Source of the DNA: Phytopseudomonas straminea
GTDB lineage: Bacteria; Pseudomonadota; Gammaproteobacteria; Pseudomonadales; Pseudomonadaceae
Reading direction: 5' to 3'
Length of the DNA: 64,000 bases
NCBI RefSeq assembly: GCF_900112645.1
Contig: NZ_FOMO01000003.1
Span: 248,001 to 312,000, forward strand
Part shown: positions 9,424 through 18,916 of the stretch, piece after piece
How positions within the stretch are numbered: position 1 is the first letter of the stretch
How the letters are laid out: each line of letters starts with the position of its first letter
The notes under the pieces: generated by a model
What the model was told of the DNA's origin: nothing
Database searches by the model: none
The model's input: the letters and a program-made list of their open reading frames with translations, nothing else
Made by a program: the position numbers and the translations under genes

Positions 9424-10707
9424 ATGCAATCTGCAGCATCGTCGGCACCCGGCCGCCCCCTGACCCGTAGCGATTACAAGACCTTGTCCCTGTCCGCACT
9501 CGGCGGCGCGCTGGAATTCTACGATTTCATTATTTACGTGTTCTTTGCCACCATCGTCGGCAAGCTGTTCTTCCCGCCAGACATGCCCGATTGGCTGCGC
9601 ATGCTGCAGACCTTCGGCATCTTCGCCGCCGGCTACCTGGCACGCCCGCTGGGCGGCATCATCATGGCCCACTTCGGCGACTTGATCGGCCGCAAGCGCA
9701 TGTTCACCCTGAGCATCCTGATGATGGCGGTGCCCACCCTTATCATGGGCCTGCTGCCGACCTACGCGCAGATCGGCATCCTCGCGCCGCTGATGCTGCT
9801 GCTGATGCGCATCATCCAGGGTGCGGCGATTGGCGGTGAAGTGCCCGGCGCCTGGGTATTCGTTTCCGAGCACGTGCCGGCGCGCCATATCGGCTACGCC
9901 TGCGGCACCCTGACTTGCGGCCTGACCACCGGCATCCTGCTCGGCTCGCTGATGGCCACGCTGATCAACAGCGTATTCACCGCCGAGCAAGTGCTCGACT
10001 GGGCCTGGCGTGTGCCGTTCCTGATCGGCGGCGTGTTCGGCCTGTTCGCCATGTACCTGCGCCAGTGGCTGCACGAAACCCCCGTGTTCACCGAAATGCA
10101 GCAGCGCAAGGCGCTGGCCGCGGAATTGCCGTTGAAAACCGTGGTGCGCGACCACCGCGGCAGCGTGGCGATTTCCGCACTGCTGACCTGGCTGCTGTCG
10201 GCCGGCATCGTGGTGGCGATCCTGATGACGCCGACCTTCCTGCAGACCTTCTACGGCTTCAACGCGGTCACTTCGCTGAAGGCCAACAGCCTGGCCATCG
10301 TCATGCTCAGCATCGGCTGCATCATCAGCGGCGCCCTGTGCGACCGCATCGGCGCTGGCCGCGTACTGGTGGTTGGCTGCAGCGCGCTGGCGATCTGCGC
10401 CTGGTTCTTCTACAGCGGCCTGTACACCAATCCGCAGTGGCTGTTCCCGCTGTACGCACTGGTCGGCCTGTTCGTCGGCACCATCGGCGCAGTGCCCTTC
10501 GTGATGGTCCACGCCTTCCCGGCTCCGGTGCGTTTCAGCGGCCTGTCGTTCTCCTACAACATGTCCTACGCGGTATTCGGCGGCCTGACGCCGGTGGCAG
10601 TATCGCTGCTGGTCAAATGGAGCCCGCTGGGCCCGGCGTACTACCTGATTTCCCTGTGCGGCGTGGGCGTGATCATCGGCCTGACGCTACTGCGCAAAGG
10701 TCGTTGA
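9424..10707 (+). CDS. MFS transporter, metabolite:H+ symporter type
   Basis: This 427-residue, 12-helix transporter has the metabolite:H+ symporter loop motif (ARPLGGIIMAHFGDLIGRK) after the second helix and the family-typical N-terminus GGALEFYDFIIYVFFA. Relatives carry organic acids, betaines or proline with protons across the inner membrane. The substrate cannot be read from sequence. It is divergent from uppP and followed on the same strand by the HIT gene, 73 bases away. Confidence 0.9.
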   Translation: MQSAASSAPGRPLTRSDYKTLSLSALGGALEFYDFIIYVFFATIVGKLFFPPDMPDWLRMLQTFGIFAAGYLARPLGGIIMAHFGDLIGRKRMFTLSILMMAVPTLIMGLLPTYAQIGILAPLMLLLMRIIQGAAIGGEVPGAWVFVSEHVPARHIGYACGTLTCGLTTGILLGSLMATLINSVFTAEQVLDWAWRVPFLIGGVFGLFAMYLRQWLHETPVFTEMQQRKALAAELPLKTVVRDHRGSVAISALLTWLLSAGIVVAILMTPTFLQTFYGFNAVTSLKANSLAIVMLSIGCIISGALCDRIGAGRVLVVGCSALAICAWFFYSGLYTNPQWLFPLYALVGLFVGTIGAVPFVMVHAFPAPVRFSGLSFSYNMSYAVFGGLTPVAVSLLVKWSPLGPAYYLISLCGVGVIIGLTLLRKGR

Positions 10708-10780
10708 ATAGCTGACTGCTTCGCACCTGCCGGCCGAGGCGGTATGGTGCGAGCACGTTCATAACGCGATGGAGAAGCCC

Positions 10781-11221
10781 ATGAGCCTTTACGGCGATTA
10801 CGATTCGCAGAACATCTTCGCCAAGATCATTCGCGGCGAGATGCCTTGCTACAAGCTGTATGAAGACGACGACGTGCTGGTGTTTCTCGACCTGTTTCCG
10901 CAGTCGTTCGGCCATACCCTGGTGATCCCCAAGCGCGCCGAAGCCCGCAATTTGCTGGAAATCGACGCCGACAATCTGACCAAGTTGACCCTGGCCGTGC
11001 AGAAGGTCGCTCGCGTATTGGCTGACGAGCTGCAGCCCGATGGCGTGCAGATCGCCCAGTTCAATGGCGCGCCCGCTGGCCAGACGGTGTTTCATATCCA
11101 TATGCACGTGATTCCGCGCTTCACCGAGCAGGGGCTGCAGAACCATGCCAGCGGCAAGGCCGACCCAGCCGAGCTGGAGAAGCTGCAGGCCCGGCTGGTG
11201 AAGCGTTTTCAGAGTGCCTGA
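10781..11221 (+). CDS. HIT-family (histidine triad) protein
   Basis: This 146-residue cytosolic protein carries the histidine triad HIHMHVIP near residue 105. Family members hydrolyse or transfer nucleotide phosphates from nucleoside phosphoramidates or dinucleoside polyphosphates. The ATG at 10781 has GGAGA five bases upstream; an in-frame ATG four codons earlier has poorer spacing. The N-terminus (NIFAKIIRGEMPCYKLYEDD) is typical for the family. A large inverted repeat follows the gene. Confidence 0.93.
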   Translation: MSLYGDYDSQNIFAKIIRGEMPCYKLYEDDDVLVFLDLFPQSFGHTLVIPKRAEARNLLEIDADNLTKLTLAVQKVARVLADELQPDGVQIAQFNGAPAGQTVFHIHMHVIPRFTEQGLQNHASGKADPAELEKLQARLVKRFQSA

Positions 11222-11238
11222 GCGAAGGGCTGCAGACT

Positions 11239-11284
11239 TGCCCGAGTGAGCGGGTAGCGCGCCAGCGGCGCACTAACTCGGGCA
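11239..11284 (+). terminator. Composite inverted repeat after the HIT gene
   Basis: The outer 9-bp arms TGCCCGAGT (11239-11247) and ACTCGGGCA (11276-11284) enclose a second, near-perfect GC-rich stem around 11256-11275. It begins 18 bases past the stop codon. No T-run follows, so it may protect the 3' end or be a dispersed REP-like element and not a true terminator. Confidence 0.45.
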
Positions 11285-11504
11285 TGGATTGGGCGTGCCC
11301 GCCCACACGCCACACTCGCCTATGGGCCGGACTGCTCGCTTTTCATGAAGCGGGCCACATAGGTCGAGGAGCGCAGCGACTATACCCATCATCGCTACGC
11401 TGAGCCCTGCTGACACAAGATGCCTATTCGCTGCAGGTTGTGTGGGAGGGCGCTATTCGCGCGAAAAATCTCCGCATTACTGAGGCGTTCCCGCCTGCTC
11501 CTCG

Positions 11505-12434
11505 CTATCGCACCCGCCGCTTGAGCCACTGACTCACCCATTCATAACCGCTGACCAGCACGATGCCGCACAGCACCAGCAGAGAGCCCAGGACGAAATT
11601 GGCTTCCAGCGGCTCGCCCAGTAGCACCACGCCGAACAGGATGCCGAACATCGGCGTCATGAACGACAGCACGCCCAGGCGTGACGCCAGATAGTTGCGT
11701 AGCAGCCAGAACCAGGCCAGAAAGCTGGCGAACGACACCAGCAGTGCCTGGAAGATCAGCCCGCCGACGGCGATTGGCGTCGGGTTGAAGCCCAGCTGGC
11801 CGCTTACCGTGCAGGCCAGAATCAGCAGTACGAAACCGCCCAGCAGCTGATAGAACAACGTCTGGGTGACCGGCGCGTTGGACAGCCGCGAGCTGCGTAC
11901 TACCACGGTGGTCGCGCCCCAGGCCATGGCGCCGAGAATGCCGAGGATGTCGCCATACAACTGGCGGCCGGCATCCGCTGTTTCCGCGCCGCCGGAGCGC
12001 CCGGCGAACGACACCACGATGCCCATGAAGGCGATGCTAATACCCAGCCACTGCAAGGGCCGCAGGCGTTCGGCCGGCAACCGCCAATGCAGGCCCAGGG
12101 CGGCGAAGATCGGCGCCGTATAAAGAAATATCACCATGTGCGAAGCGCTGGTGTGGCGAAGCCCTTCGCCGACCAGCATGAACTCCAGGGCGAACAGCGA
12201 GCCGACCACCAGCCCTGGCCGCCAGTTGCCGGCGCGCACGCCCAGGCCATCGCGTCGCCACAGCATCAGCAGCGCCACCAGAAGAGCGGCGATGCCCGAG
12301 CGCAGGGCCAGCATGAGCATTGGCGCCACGTCTTCGGCTGCGCCCTTGAGCACTACCTGCTGCATGCCCCAGATCATGCACAGGCCAACCATCATGCCAC
12401 CGGCCAGCCCGTCGATGTTCTTGCGCGTGTCCAT
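11505..12434 (-). CDS. EamA/DMT-family inner-membrane transporter
   Basis: This 309-residue protein has about ten hydrophobic helices arranged as two EamA repeats, the drug/metabolite transporter fold. Relatives export amino acids or other small metabolites. Conserved features include the first-helix GLCMIWGMQQVVLK segment and the second-repeat SFASFLAWFWLL. It faces a lipoprotein gene divergently across a 148-base spacer. The substrate is unknown. Confidence 0.88.
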   Translation of the reverse strand: MDTRKNIDGLAGGMMVGLCMIWGMQQVVLKGAAEDVAPMLMLALRSGIAALLVALLMLWRRDGLGVRAGNWRPGLVVGSLFALEFMLVGEGLRHTSASHMVIFLYTAPIFAALGLHWRLPAERLRPLQWLGISIAFMGIVVSFAGRSGGAETADAGRQLYGDILGILGAMAWGATTVVVRSSRLSNAPVTQTLFYQLLGGFVLLILACTVSGQLGFNPTPIAVGGLIFQALLVSFASFLAWFWLLRNYLASRLGVLSFMTPMFGILFGVVLLGEPLEANFVLGSLLVLCGIVLVSGYEWVSQWLKRRVR

Positions 12435-12582
12435 GCCGGTCGCTCGTGAAAAGAATGGGGCGCCATTATGGTGGTGTGAACGGGGGCAGGCTAGCGCAAT
12501 GGATTTATTGCACGCTTATGGCAATGTGCTTGTCTGTGAGCAGAGCCTGTCGCTCGCCAACCAGATTCTCCGGAGAGAACCC

Positions 12583-13011
12583 ATGCGTCTGATCTACGCC
12601 GTACTGCCTCTGCTCGTCCTGGCCGGTTGCTCGTCTTACCAGGCCGATCCCGATAAGGTTACCGACATCCCGACCGAACGCCTGCGCGCCTGGCAGGAGC
12701 CGGTGCAGGGCGGTGGCGAGGTGGTGGTCACCCGTGACCTGGGACTGATGGGCGGCGGCTGCTACGTGGCCGTGCTGGTCGACCGCAAGGTGGCGGCGCG
12801 TATCGGCGTCGGCGAGCGGGGCCGCTTCCAGGTGCCGGCGGGCAATCGCATCGTCGGTATCGCTGCCGACAGTGAGGACGAAACCCTTTGCGGCAAGGGG
12901 CGCCTCAACCGTGAGGTGCTGGTGAAGGTCGAGGCCGGCGGCGTGGCCAATCTGCGCATCGTCAGCCAGAACCGTGGCGGTTTCGATATTCTTCCCGAGC
13001 AGGCGAGGTAG
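12583..13011 (+). CDS. Small putative outer-membrane lipoprotein
   Basis: This 142-residue protein starts with a short lipoprotein signal peptide ending in a lipobox (LVLAGC), so it should be acylated at Cys15 and anchored in a membrane. GGAG lies just before the ATG at 12583, which decides the start over a longer frame. The mature part is a compact beta-rich domain with two further cysteines (GGGCYVAV and DETLCGKG) that could form a disulphide. I do not recognise a named function. Confidence 0.8.
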   Translation: MRLIYAVLPLLVLAGCSSYQADPDKVTDIPTERLRAWQEPVQGGGEVVVTRDLGLMGGGCYVAVLVDRKVAARIGVGERGRFQVPAGNRIVGIAADSEDETLCGKGRLNREVLVKVEAGGVANLRIVSQNRGGFDILPEQAR

Positions 13012-13047
13012 AATCGTCCTTCACTCGATACCGCACAGGATGTGCCC

Positions 13048-14349
13048 GTGAAAGATCTACCCATCGCAATCGTCGGCGCTGGTACTGCAGGGTTGGCCAG
13101 CGCCATTCTGTTGGCCCGCCAGGGCTGGCCAGTCACCCTCTATGAGCGAGTCGCCGACCTGCAGCCAGTAGGTGCCGGCATTCTGCTGCAGCCCTCGGGC
13201 TTGGCTGCGCTGCGCCATATCGGTTTGCTCGACGAATGCACCGCCCTCGGCGCTCCGGTCAGCCGTCTGTTCGGCACCTCGGCCTGCGCCCAGCGGGTGA
13301 TTCTCGACACCCGCTATGCCCACTGGCAGGACGACTCCTTTGGCCTCGGCATCCACCGTGGCGTGCTGATGACCGCCTTGCTCGCTGCCGCCCGCGCAGC
13401 CGGGATAACAATCCGCACTGGCGTCTCCATCTCTCGCTTCGTGCAGTCGCCCACCCACGTGCGCCTGCTCACCGATGATGGCCAGGGTAACGAAGCTGTA
13501 TTGGGCGAACACGCGGCGCTGATCCTGGCCGACGGCACCCGCTCGCAACTGCGCGCGCAGATGCAGGTTCGCCAGTCGGTCAAGGCCTATCCCTGGGGCG
13601 CATTGTGGAGCATCGTGCCGACCCCCGAAGGCGCCGACTCAACCGATCTGCGTCAGTGGTACCGTGGCTGTTCGCAGATGTTCGGCATCATGCCGACCGG
13701 CTGTACTCACACTGACCGCAACACGCGCCTTAGCAGCCTGTTCTGGAGCCTGCCGGTGGCCAGTCACGGCGCTTGGCAGCTGGCCGGGCTGGACGCCTGG
13801 AAGGACTCGGTGCGCAAGCTGGCGGGTGAGCCGGCCGACGCATTTTTAAGTGCCATCGACTCGCCCGAGCGACTGATGCTGGCCAGCTACGCCGACGTGC
13901 GCATGCACCAGTGGCATGACGGCCGCGTGCTGGCCATCGGCGACTGCGCTCATGCCATGAGCCCGCAGCTGGGGCAAGGCGCCAACATGGCGCTGGTCGA
14001 TGCCGTGGCGTTGGCTGATGCTCTGGGCGCTTGCGCTATTGGCCGGGCTGTCGACCCGGCAGCTTGCTTTGTTGCCTATGGCGCGGCGCGTCGTGCCCAT
14101 CTGCGCTACTACCGCCAAGCCAGCCGTCTGCTGACGCCGCTGTTCCAGTCACACAGTGCCGTACTGGCAGTGCTGCGTGACAGCGCGCTATTCGTGGCGC
14201 GGCATCTGCCCATGGGCCGCCAGCATGCGGTAACCACGCTGGTGGGGGCGCGCACCGGCTGGCTGTTATCAGGCAGGGGTGCCGCGCCGCTGCATGCCTG
14301 GCGCAAACCTTCTCCGCCCGAACCGGTGCTGGAGGCAACTTCGGCCTAG
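13048..14349 (+). CDS. FAD-dependent monooxygenase
   Basis: This flavoprotein of about 433 residues has the N-terminal dinucleotide-binding motif GAGTAGLASAILLARQG and the C-terminal FAD ribityl-binding motif GDCAHAMSPQLGQGANMALVD typical of single-component aromatic hydroxylases. It would oxidise an unknown substrate with NAD(P)H and oxygen. Two in-frame GTG starts occur at 13042 and 13048. AGGA is better spaced for the second, so 13048 is given. It converges on an MFS gene with a 4-base overlap of the two stop codons. Confidence 0.87.
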   Translation: MKDLPIAIVGAGTAGLASAILLARQGWPVTLYERVADLQPVGAGILLQPSGLAALRHIGLLDECTALGAPVSRLFGTSACAQRVILDTRYAHWQDDSFGLGIHRGVLMTALLAAARAAGITIRTGVSISRFVQSPTHVRLLTDDGQGNEAVLGEHAALILADGTRSQLRAQMQVRQSVKAYPWGALWSIVPTPEGADSTDLRQWYRGCSQMFGIMPTGCTHTDRNTRLSSLFWSLPVASHGAWQLAGLDAWKDSVRKLAGEPADAFLSAIDSPERLMLASYADVRMHQWHDGRVLAIGDCAHAMSPQLGQGANMALVDAVALADALGACAIGRAVDPAACFVAYGAARRAHLRYYRQASRLLTPLFQSHSAVLAVLRDSALFVARHLPMGRQHAVTTLVGARTGWLLSGRGAAPLHAWRKPSPPEPVLEATSA

Positions 14350-15542
14350 GCTCTGGCGCGGGCCTTTTGAACCTGCCAGGCCCAGAGGAACACCAAGAGG
14401 CCGGCGACCGCGGTCGCCGCGCCGATATAACCCGTCGAGGTCCAGCCGAAACCGGCGCTGATCGCCAGACCACCGAGCCATGGGCCCAGGGCGTTGGCGA
14501 TATTGAAGGCGGCGTGGTTGGAGGCTGCCGCCAGGGTCTGGGCGCCGGTGGCCACGTCCATCAGGTGGGTCTGCAAGGCCGGCGACAGTGCGGCGATGGT
14601 GCCCAGAGCCAGGATCGCCGGTAGCACCGTCCAGATCGACTGGGTGGCCGCTGGCAGGAGCAGCAGCACCAGGGCGCTCCACAGCAGGATCCAGGCCACC
14701 GACTTGAAGCGCAGGCGGTCGAACAGCCAGCCGCCGGCCATGTTGCCGAGAATGCAGCCGACGCCGAACACCGCCATGGCTACCGGGATCATGCCCGGGC
14801 TGACCCGGGTGACTTCCAGCAATGTTGGCGCCATGTAGCTGAACACGCAGAACATGCCGGCGAAGCCGATCGAGCCGATACCCAGGGCCAGCCAGATCGG
14901 CGCGCGGTTGAAGGCGCGCAGCTCGCTGATCGGGCTGCTGCGTACCTCGCTGCGGTCCAGCGGTAGCAGGAGGGCGATCATCGCCACCGTGGCCAGGGCG
15001 ATTACGCTGACCAGCGCGAACGCGAAGCGCCAACTGGCGCTCTGGCCCAGCCAGGTGGCCAGCGGGTTGCCGATCAGAATCGCCACGCTGAGCCCCATCA
15101 GCACGCGGCTGACGGCCTTGGCGCGCTTGTGCGGCGGCGCCATGGAGGCGGCGACCAGCATGGCCACGCCGAAGTAGGCGCCGTGGGGCAGGCCGGCGAA
15201 GAAGCGAAACACCATCAGCGTCAGGTAATCGGGCGCCAGGGCACTGGCCAGGTTGCCGACCGCGAATACGCTCATCAGCAGCAACAGCAGGTGCTTGCGC
15301 AGCAGGCGCGCGCCGAGCAGTGCGAGGATCGGCGCGCCCACCACCACGCCCAAGGCATAGGCGCTGATCACATGGCCGACCTGGGGTTCGCTGACGCCCA
15401 GATCCTGAGCCACGTTGGGCATCAGGCCCATGATGGAGAATTCGCTGGTGCCGATGGCGAAGCCGCCAAGTGCCAGGGCCAGTTCGATCAGCAGGATCGC
15501 CCCAGCGCTCAGGCGCGGTGCGGCGTGGGCAGAGCCACTCAT
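14346..15542 (-). CDS. MFS transporter, DHA1 (AraJ-like) family
   Basis: This 398-residue protein has twelve predicted membrane helices. The N-terminal pattern ALGGFAIGTSEFSIMGLMP and the loop GARLLRK are typical of the DHA1 drug or sugar efflux branch that includes AraJ and YdhP. Its substrate is unknown. Its stop codon overlaps that of the convergent monooxygenase gene in the sequence CTAG. It may export a product or inhibitor, but nothing ties it to the monooxygenase except convergence. Confidence 0.9.
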   Translation of the reverse strand: MSGSAHAAPRLSAGAILLIELALALGGFAIGTSEFSIMGLMPNVAQDLGVSEPQVGHVISAYALGVVVGAPILALLGARLLRKHLLLLLMSVFAVGNLASALAPDYLTLMVFRFFAGLPHGAYFGVAMLVAASMAPPHKRAKAVSRVLMGLSVAILIGNPLATWLGQSASWRFAFALVSVIALATVAMIALLLPLDRSEVRSSPISELRAFNRAPIWLALGIGSIGFAGMFCVFSYMAPTLLEVTRVSPGMIPVAMAVFGVGCILGNMAGGWLFDRLRFKSVAWILLWSALVLLLLPAATQSIWTVLPAILALGTIAALSPALQTHLMDVATGAQTLAAASNHAAFNIANALGPWLGGLAISAGFGWTSTGYIGAATAVAGLLVFLWAWQVQKARARA

Positions 15543-15625
15543 GGTTTACCTCGGGGGCGACGAATCAGGCGGGGCATTATTCACACATTGGCAGGCCGAG
15601 AAAACCATCGCGACTTGGGCAGCTT

Positions 15626-16414
15626 TCAGCGATAGCGCTGCAGGATGGCGGTGAACTCGCCGTTTTCCTGCATCTGGCGCATGGCGTCGAGCAGTGCCTG
15701 GGTCGGCACGTCGGGCGCATCGCGTACCAGGCAGGCCACTTCGTCTCGGGTCAGCTCATGGACTTCATGAAGCTGCTCGGCTTCGTCGCGACCACGATTG
15801 AACCACAGCAGCGCCAGTTCGTTGCTAATCGCATAATCGTAACGTCCGGCTGCCAGCTTGCGCAGAACCAGGCCCTGGGTGCGGGCATCGTCGCGATGCA
15901 ACCTGCCTCTTTCGAACAAGGCATTGAGGGTCGGGTAGTTGAAGCCTAGCACTGTGCCGATGGTTTGGCCGGGTAAACGCGTGGGGTCGACCGCCTGGTT
16001 GCTGCGGCTGACCAGCAGATCGCGCTGCGTCATGAAAGACACGCTCCAGGCATAGCCGGGATAGGTCTCGTTGAGCCAGTTCGGGTTGACGTAGCAGCGC
16101 ACGTCGATCTGCTGATCCTGCAACGCGCGGTGCACGCGCAAGCGTGGCAGCACCAGCAGCTCGGCCTCGCGATTGACCTTGCTGGCGAGTTGCACGGCAA
16201 GGTCACGCAGGATGCCGTCAACGGCTTTGCCGTCGCGGATCATCACCATGGGCATCACGCCGCTTTCGATGATCGAGAAGCGCAGCGGCGCATCAGTGGC
16301 CAGGCAGTAGCCGCTCGTCAGACCAAGTGCAAGGGCGGCTAGATAGCGCAATGCTGGGCGAACCGCGAGCGAGCAAACGGTGTCGCAAACAGGGATAGTC
16401 TGGAAATGGTTCAT
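15626..16414 (-). CDS. Periplasmic solute-binding protein, amino-acid type (family 3)
   Basis: This 262-residue protein has an N-terminal hydrophobic segment (YLAALALGLTSGYCLA) that fits a secretion signal, followed by a bacterial family-3 solute-binding fold (LRFSIIESGVMPMVMI, then DGILRDLAVQLASKV). Orphan proteins of this class may bind amino acids or serve as sensors. No ABC transporter genes accompany it. The start at ATG 16414 leaves an unusually long polar stretch before the hydrophobic core, so the true start may be further in. Confidence 0.75.
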   Translation of the reverse strand: MNHFQTIPVCDTVCSLAVRPALRYLAALALGLTSGYCLATDAPLRFSIIESGVMPMVMIRDGKAVDGILRDLAVQLASKVNREAELLVLPRLRVHRALQDQQIDVRCYVNPNWLNETYPGYAWSVSFMTQRDLLVSRSNQAVDPTRLPGQTIGTVLGFNYPTLNALFERGRLHRDDARTQGLVLRKLAAGRYDYAISNELALLWFNRGRDEAEQLHEVHELTRDEVACLVRDAPDVPTQALLDAMRQMQENGEFTAILQRYR

Positions 16415-16501
16415 CGGTCACCCGCGCATTGCTCAAGCGTCGCCCGTTGCAGAGCATGAAATTTTCAGATTACTGTTTTAACAGGCTTTTTATGTGGTTC
16501 G

Positions 16502-16538
16502 ATTGACTCAGCTTATTGGTTTGATGCTTTCAATCAAT
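16502..16538 (+). promoter_or_regulatory. Candidate OxyR-binding site of ahpC
   Basis: Four tetrads, ATTG, TTAT, ATGC and CAAT, are each separated by exactly seven bases. This matches the spacing of the OxyR consensus (ATAG-N7-CTAT-N7-ATAG-N7-CTAT), with 11 of 16 consensus bases. The site ends 68 bases before the ahpC start, directly upstream of where a -35 element would fall for the TACTAT -10 candidate at 16562-16567. Confidence 0.5.
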
Positions 16539-16561
16539 GGGCTCTTTGGTCCACATGGGGC

Positions 16562-16567
16562 TACTAT
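16562..16567 (+). promoter_or_regulatory. Candidate -10 element of ahpC
   Basis: TACTAT resembles TATAAT and sits 39 bases before the start codon. The matching -35 region is poor, as expected for an activator-dependent promoter, and abuts the candidate OxyR site. Confidence 0.35.
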
Positions 16568-16606
16568 CCCTCCTGTAAATTTTCTAACCCTCGAAGGAGT
16601 TCACAG

Positions 16607-17170
16607 ATGTCTTTGATTAACACTCAAGTCCAGCCGTTCAAGGTCAATGCCTTTCACAATGGCAAATTCATCGAAGTCACCGAGGAAAGCCTGAAAGGCA
16701 AGTGGTCCGTCCTGATCTTCATGCCGGCCGCCTTCACCTTCAACTGCCCGACCGAGATCGAAGACGCCGCCAACAACTACGAAGCCTTCCAGAAGGCTGG
16801 TGCCGAGGTCTACATCGTGACCACCGACACCCACTTCTCCCACAAGGTATGGCACGAAACCTCGCCGGCCGTTGGCAAAGCCAAGTTCCCGCTGATCGGC
16901 GACCCGACTCACCAGCTGACCAACGCTTTCGGCGTGCACATCGCTGAAGAAGGCCTGGCACTGCGCGGCACCTTCGTGATCAATCCGGAAGGCCAGATCA
17001 AGACCGTCGAAATCCACTCCAACGAGATCGCTCGTGACGTGGCCGAGACCCTGCGCAAACTGCAAGCCGCTCAGTACACCGCTGCCCACCCGGGCGAAGT
17101 GTGCCCAGCCAAGTGGAAAGAAGGCGCTCAGACTCTGGCTCCTTCCCTGGACCTGGTCGGCAAGATCTAA
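16607..17170 (+). CDS. ahpC: Alkyl hydroperoxide reductase subunit C (2-Cys peroxiredoxin)
   Basis: This 187-residue peroxiredoxin reduces hydrogen peroxide and organic hydroperoxides in the cytosol. The peroxidatic Cys47 lies in FTFNCPTEIED and the resolving Cys166 in HPGEVCPAKW, typical of AhpC1-type typical 2-Cys enzymes. The length is normal for the family. AAGGAG precedes the ATG. It is followed by ahpF, its reductase, after a hairpin. A candidate OxyR site upstream suggests peroxide induction. Confidence 0.98.
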   Translation: MSLINTQVQPFKVNAFHNGKFIEVTEESLKGKWSVLIFMPAAFTFNCPTEIEDAANNYEAFQKAGAEVYIVTTDTHFSHKVWHETSPAVGKAKFPLIGDPTHQLTNAFGVHIAEEGLALRGTFVINPEGQIKTVEIHSNEIARDVAETLRKLQAAQYTAAHPGEVCPAKWKEGAQTLAPSLDLVGKI

Positions 17171-17235
17171 AAACGACCCGGAAGCCTCGCTTCCTGATGG
17201 TCAGCCCCGGGGATGCACTCATCTCCGGTGGCCCG

Positions 17236-17269
17236 AACGCCCGGGCGTAACCCGCCCGGGCGTTTTATT
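17236..17269 (+). terminator. ahpC-ahpF intercistronic terminator/attenuator
   Basis: An 11-bp perfect GC-rich stem (17236-17246 and 17254-17264) is followed by TTATT. It lies between ahpC and ahpF and would end most transcripts after ahpC, leaving AhpC in excess over its reductase. Confidence 0.8.
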
Positions 17270-17298
17270 GCCCGAATTTCGTCATTGAGGACTCGTAT

Positions 17299-18852
17299 AT
17301 GTTGGACGCAACCCTTAAAACCCAGTTGAAGGCGTACCTGGAAAAGGTCAGCCAGCCGTTCGAGATCGTCGCGTCCCTCGATGACAGCGACAAGTCCCAG
17401 GAGCTCAAAGGCCTCTTGGACGATATCGTCAGCCTGACCGACAAGATCACCCTGAAAACCGATGGCAACGATGCCCGCAAGCCATCGTTCGCGCTGAATC
17501 GCCCGAATGGCAACATTAGCCTGCGTTTCGCCGGTTTGCCGATGGGCCACGAGTTCACCTCGCTGGTGCTGGCCCTGCTGCAAGTCGGTGGCCACCCGTC
17601 GAAGCTGGCGGCCGAGGTGATCGAGCAGATCCAGAATCTGGAAGGCGAATTCAACTTCGAGACCTACTTCTCGCTGTCCTGCCAGAACTGCCCGGATGTG
17701 GTCCAGGCGCTGAACCTGATGGCCGTGCTCAACCCGAACATCCGCCACGTCGCCATCGACGGCGCGCTGTTCCAGGATGAAGTCGAGTCCCGGCAGATCA
17801 TGTCGGTGCCGAGCATCTACCTCAACGGCGAACTGTTCGGCCAGGGCCGTATGGACGCCGAGCAGATTCTCGCCAAGATCGACACCGGCGCCTCGGCCCG
17901 TGATGCCGAGAAGCTGAACGCCAAGGAAGCCTTCGACGTGCTGGTCATTGGCGGCGGCCCGGCTGGCGCTGCAGCTGCCATTTACGCCGCCCGTAAGGGC
18001 ATCCGTACCGGCGTCGCCGCCGAGCGTTTCGGCGGCCAGGTGCTCGACACCATGGCCATCGAGAACTTCATCTCGGTCCAGGAAACCGAAGGCCCGAAAC
18101 TGGCCCGCGCCCTGGAAGAGCACGTCAAGCAGTACGAAGTGGACATCATGAACCTGCAGCGTGCCAGCGCGCTGATCCCGGCTTCCAGCGAAGGTGGCCT
18201 GCATGAAGTGAAGTTCGAGAGCGGTGCGAGCCTGAAAGCCAAGACCGTGATTCTCTCCACCGGCGCTCGCTGGAGAGAGATGAACGTGCCGGGCGAGAAG
18301 GAGTACCGCAACAAGGGTGTGGCCTACTGCCCGCACTGCGACGGCCCGCTGTTCAAAGGCAAGCGCGTGGCGGTGGTCGGCGGTGGCAACTCCGGCGTGG
18401 AAGCGGCCATCGACCTGGCCGGTATCGTCGCCGAGGTAACCCTGCTCGAGTACGACAGCAAGCTGCGCGCCGATGCCGTGCTGCAGAAGAAGCTCTACAG
18501 CCTGCCCAACGTCAAGGTGATCACCAGCGCCCTGACCAGTGAAGTGAAAGGCGACGGCCAGAAGGTCACCGGCCTGGTCTACAAGGATCGCAACTCCGAT
18601 GCGTTCATCCCGGTAGAGCTGGAAGGCATCTTCGTGCAGATCGGCCTGCTGCCCAACTCCGAGTGGCTCAAGGGCTCGGTCGAGCTGTCGGACCGTGGCG
18701 AGATCATCGTCGACGCCCGTGGCGAAACCTCGCTGCCCGGCATCTTCGCTGCTGGCGACGTGACCACCGTGCCGTATAAGCAGATCGTCATCGCGGTGGG
18801 CGAGGGCGCCAAGGCTTCGCTCAGTGCGTTCGATCATCTGATTCGTAGCTGA
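17299..18852 (+). CDS. ahpF: Alkyl hydroperoxide reductase subunit F
   Basis: This 517-residue flavoprotein disulphide reductase passes electrons from NADH to AhpC. The N-terminal tandem thioredoxin-like domain contains Cys128-x-x-Cys131 (SCQNC). The FAD-binding GGGPAG motif is near residue 218. The redox-active Cys344-x-x-Cys347 (YCPHCDG) and the pyridine-nucleotide motif GGGNSG near 361 follow. The length matches the family. It is separated from ahpC by 128 bases containing a hairpin, and is followed by its own terminator. Confidence 0.98.
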   Translation: MLDATLKTQLKAYLEKVSQPFEIVASLDDSDKSQELKGLLDDIVSLTDKITLKTDGNDARKPSFALNRPNGNISLRFAGLPMGHEFTSLVLALLQVGGHPSKLAAEVIEQIQNLEGEFNFETYFSLSCQNCPDVVQALNLMAVLNPNIRHVAIDGALFQDEVESRQIMSVPSIYLNGELFGQGRMDAEQILAKIDTGASARDAEKLNAKEAFDVLVIGGGPAGAAAAIYAARKGIRTGVAAERFGGQVLDTMAIENFISVQETEGPKLARALEEHVKQYEVDIMNLQRASALIPASSEGGLHEVKFESGASLKAKTVILSTGARWREMNVPGEKEYRNKGVAYCPHCDGPLFKGKRVAVVGGGNSGVEAAIDLAGIVAEVTLLEYDSKLRADAVLQKKLYSLPNVKVITSALTSEVKGDGQKVTGLVYKDRNSDAFIPVELEGIFVQIGLLPNSEWLKGSVELSDRGEIIVDARGETSLPGIFAAGDVTTVPYKQIVIAVGEGAKASLSAFDHLIRS

Positions 18853-18868
18853 TCAACTGCTGTGTATG

Positions 18869-18896
18869 AAAAACGGGCCCAGTGGGCCCGTTTTTT
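18869..18896 (+). terminator. Terminator after ahpF
   Basis: A perfect stem ACGGGCCC / GGGCCCGT with a three-base loop is followed by six T residues, 17 bases after the ahpF stop. On the reverse strand the A-run in front also gives a T-run, so it can serve the converging small gene as well. Confidence 0.9.
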
Positions 18897-18916
18897 ATAC
18901 CTGTAGCAAACGCAGC

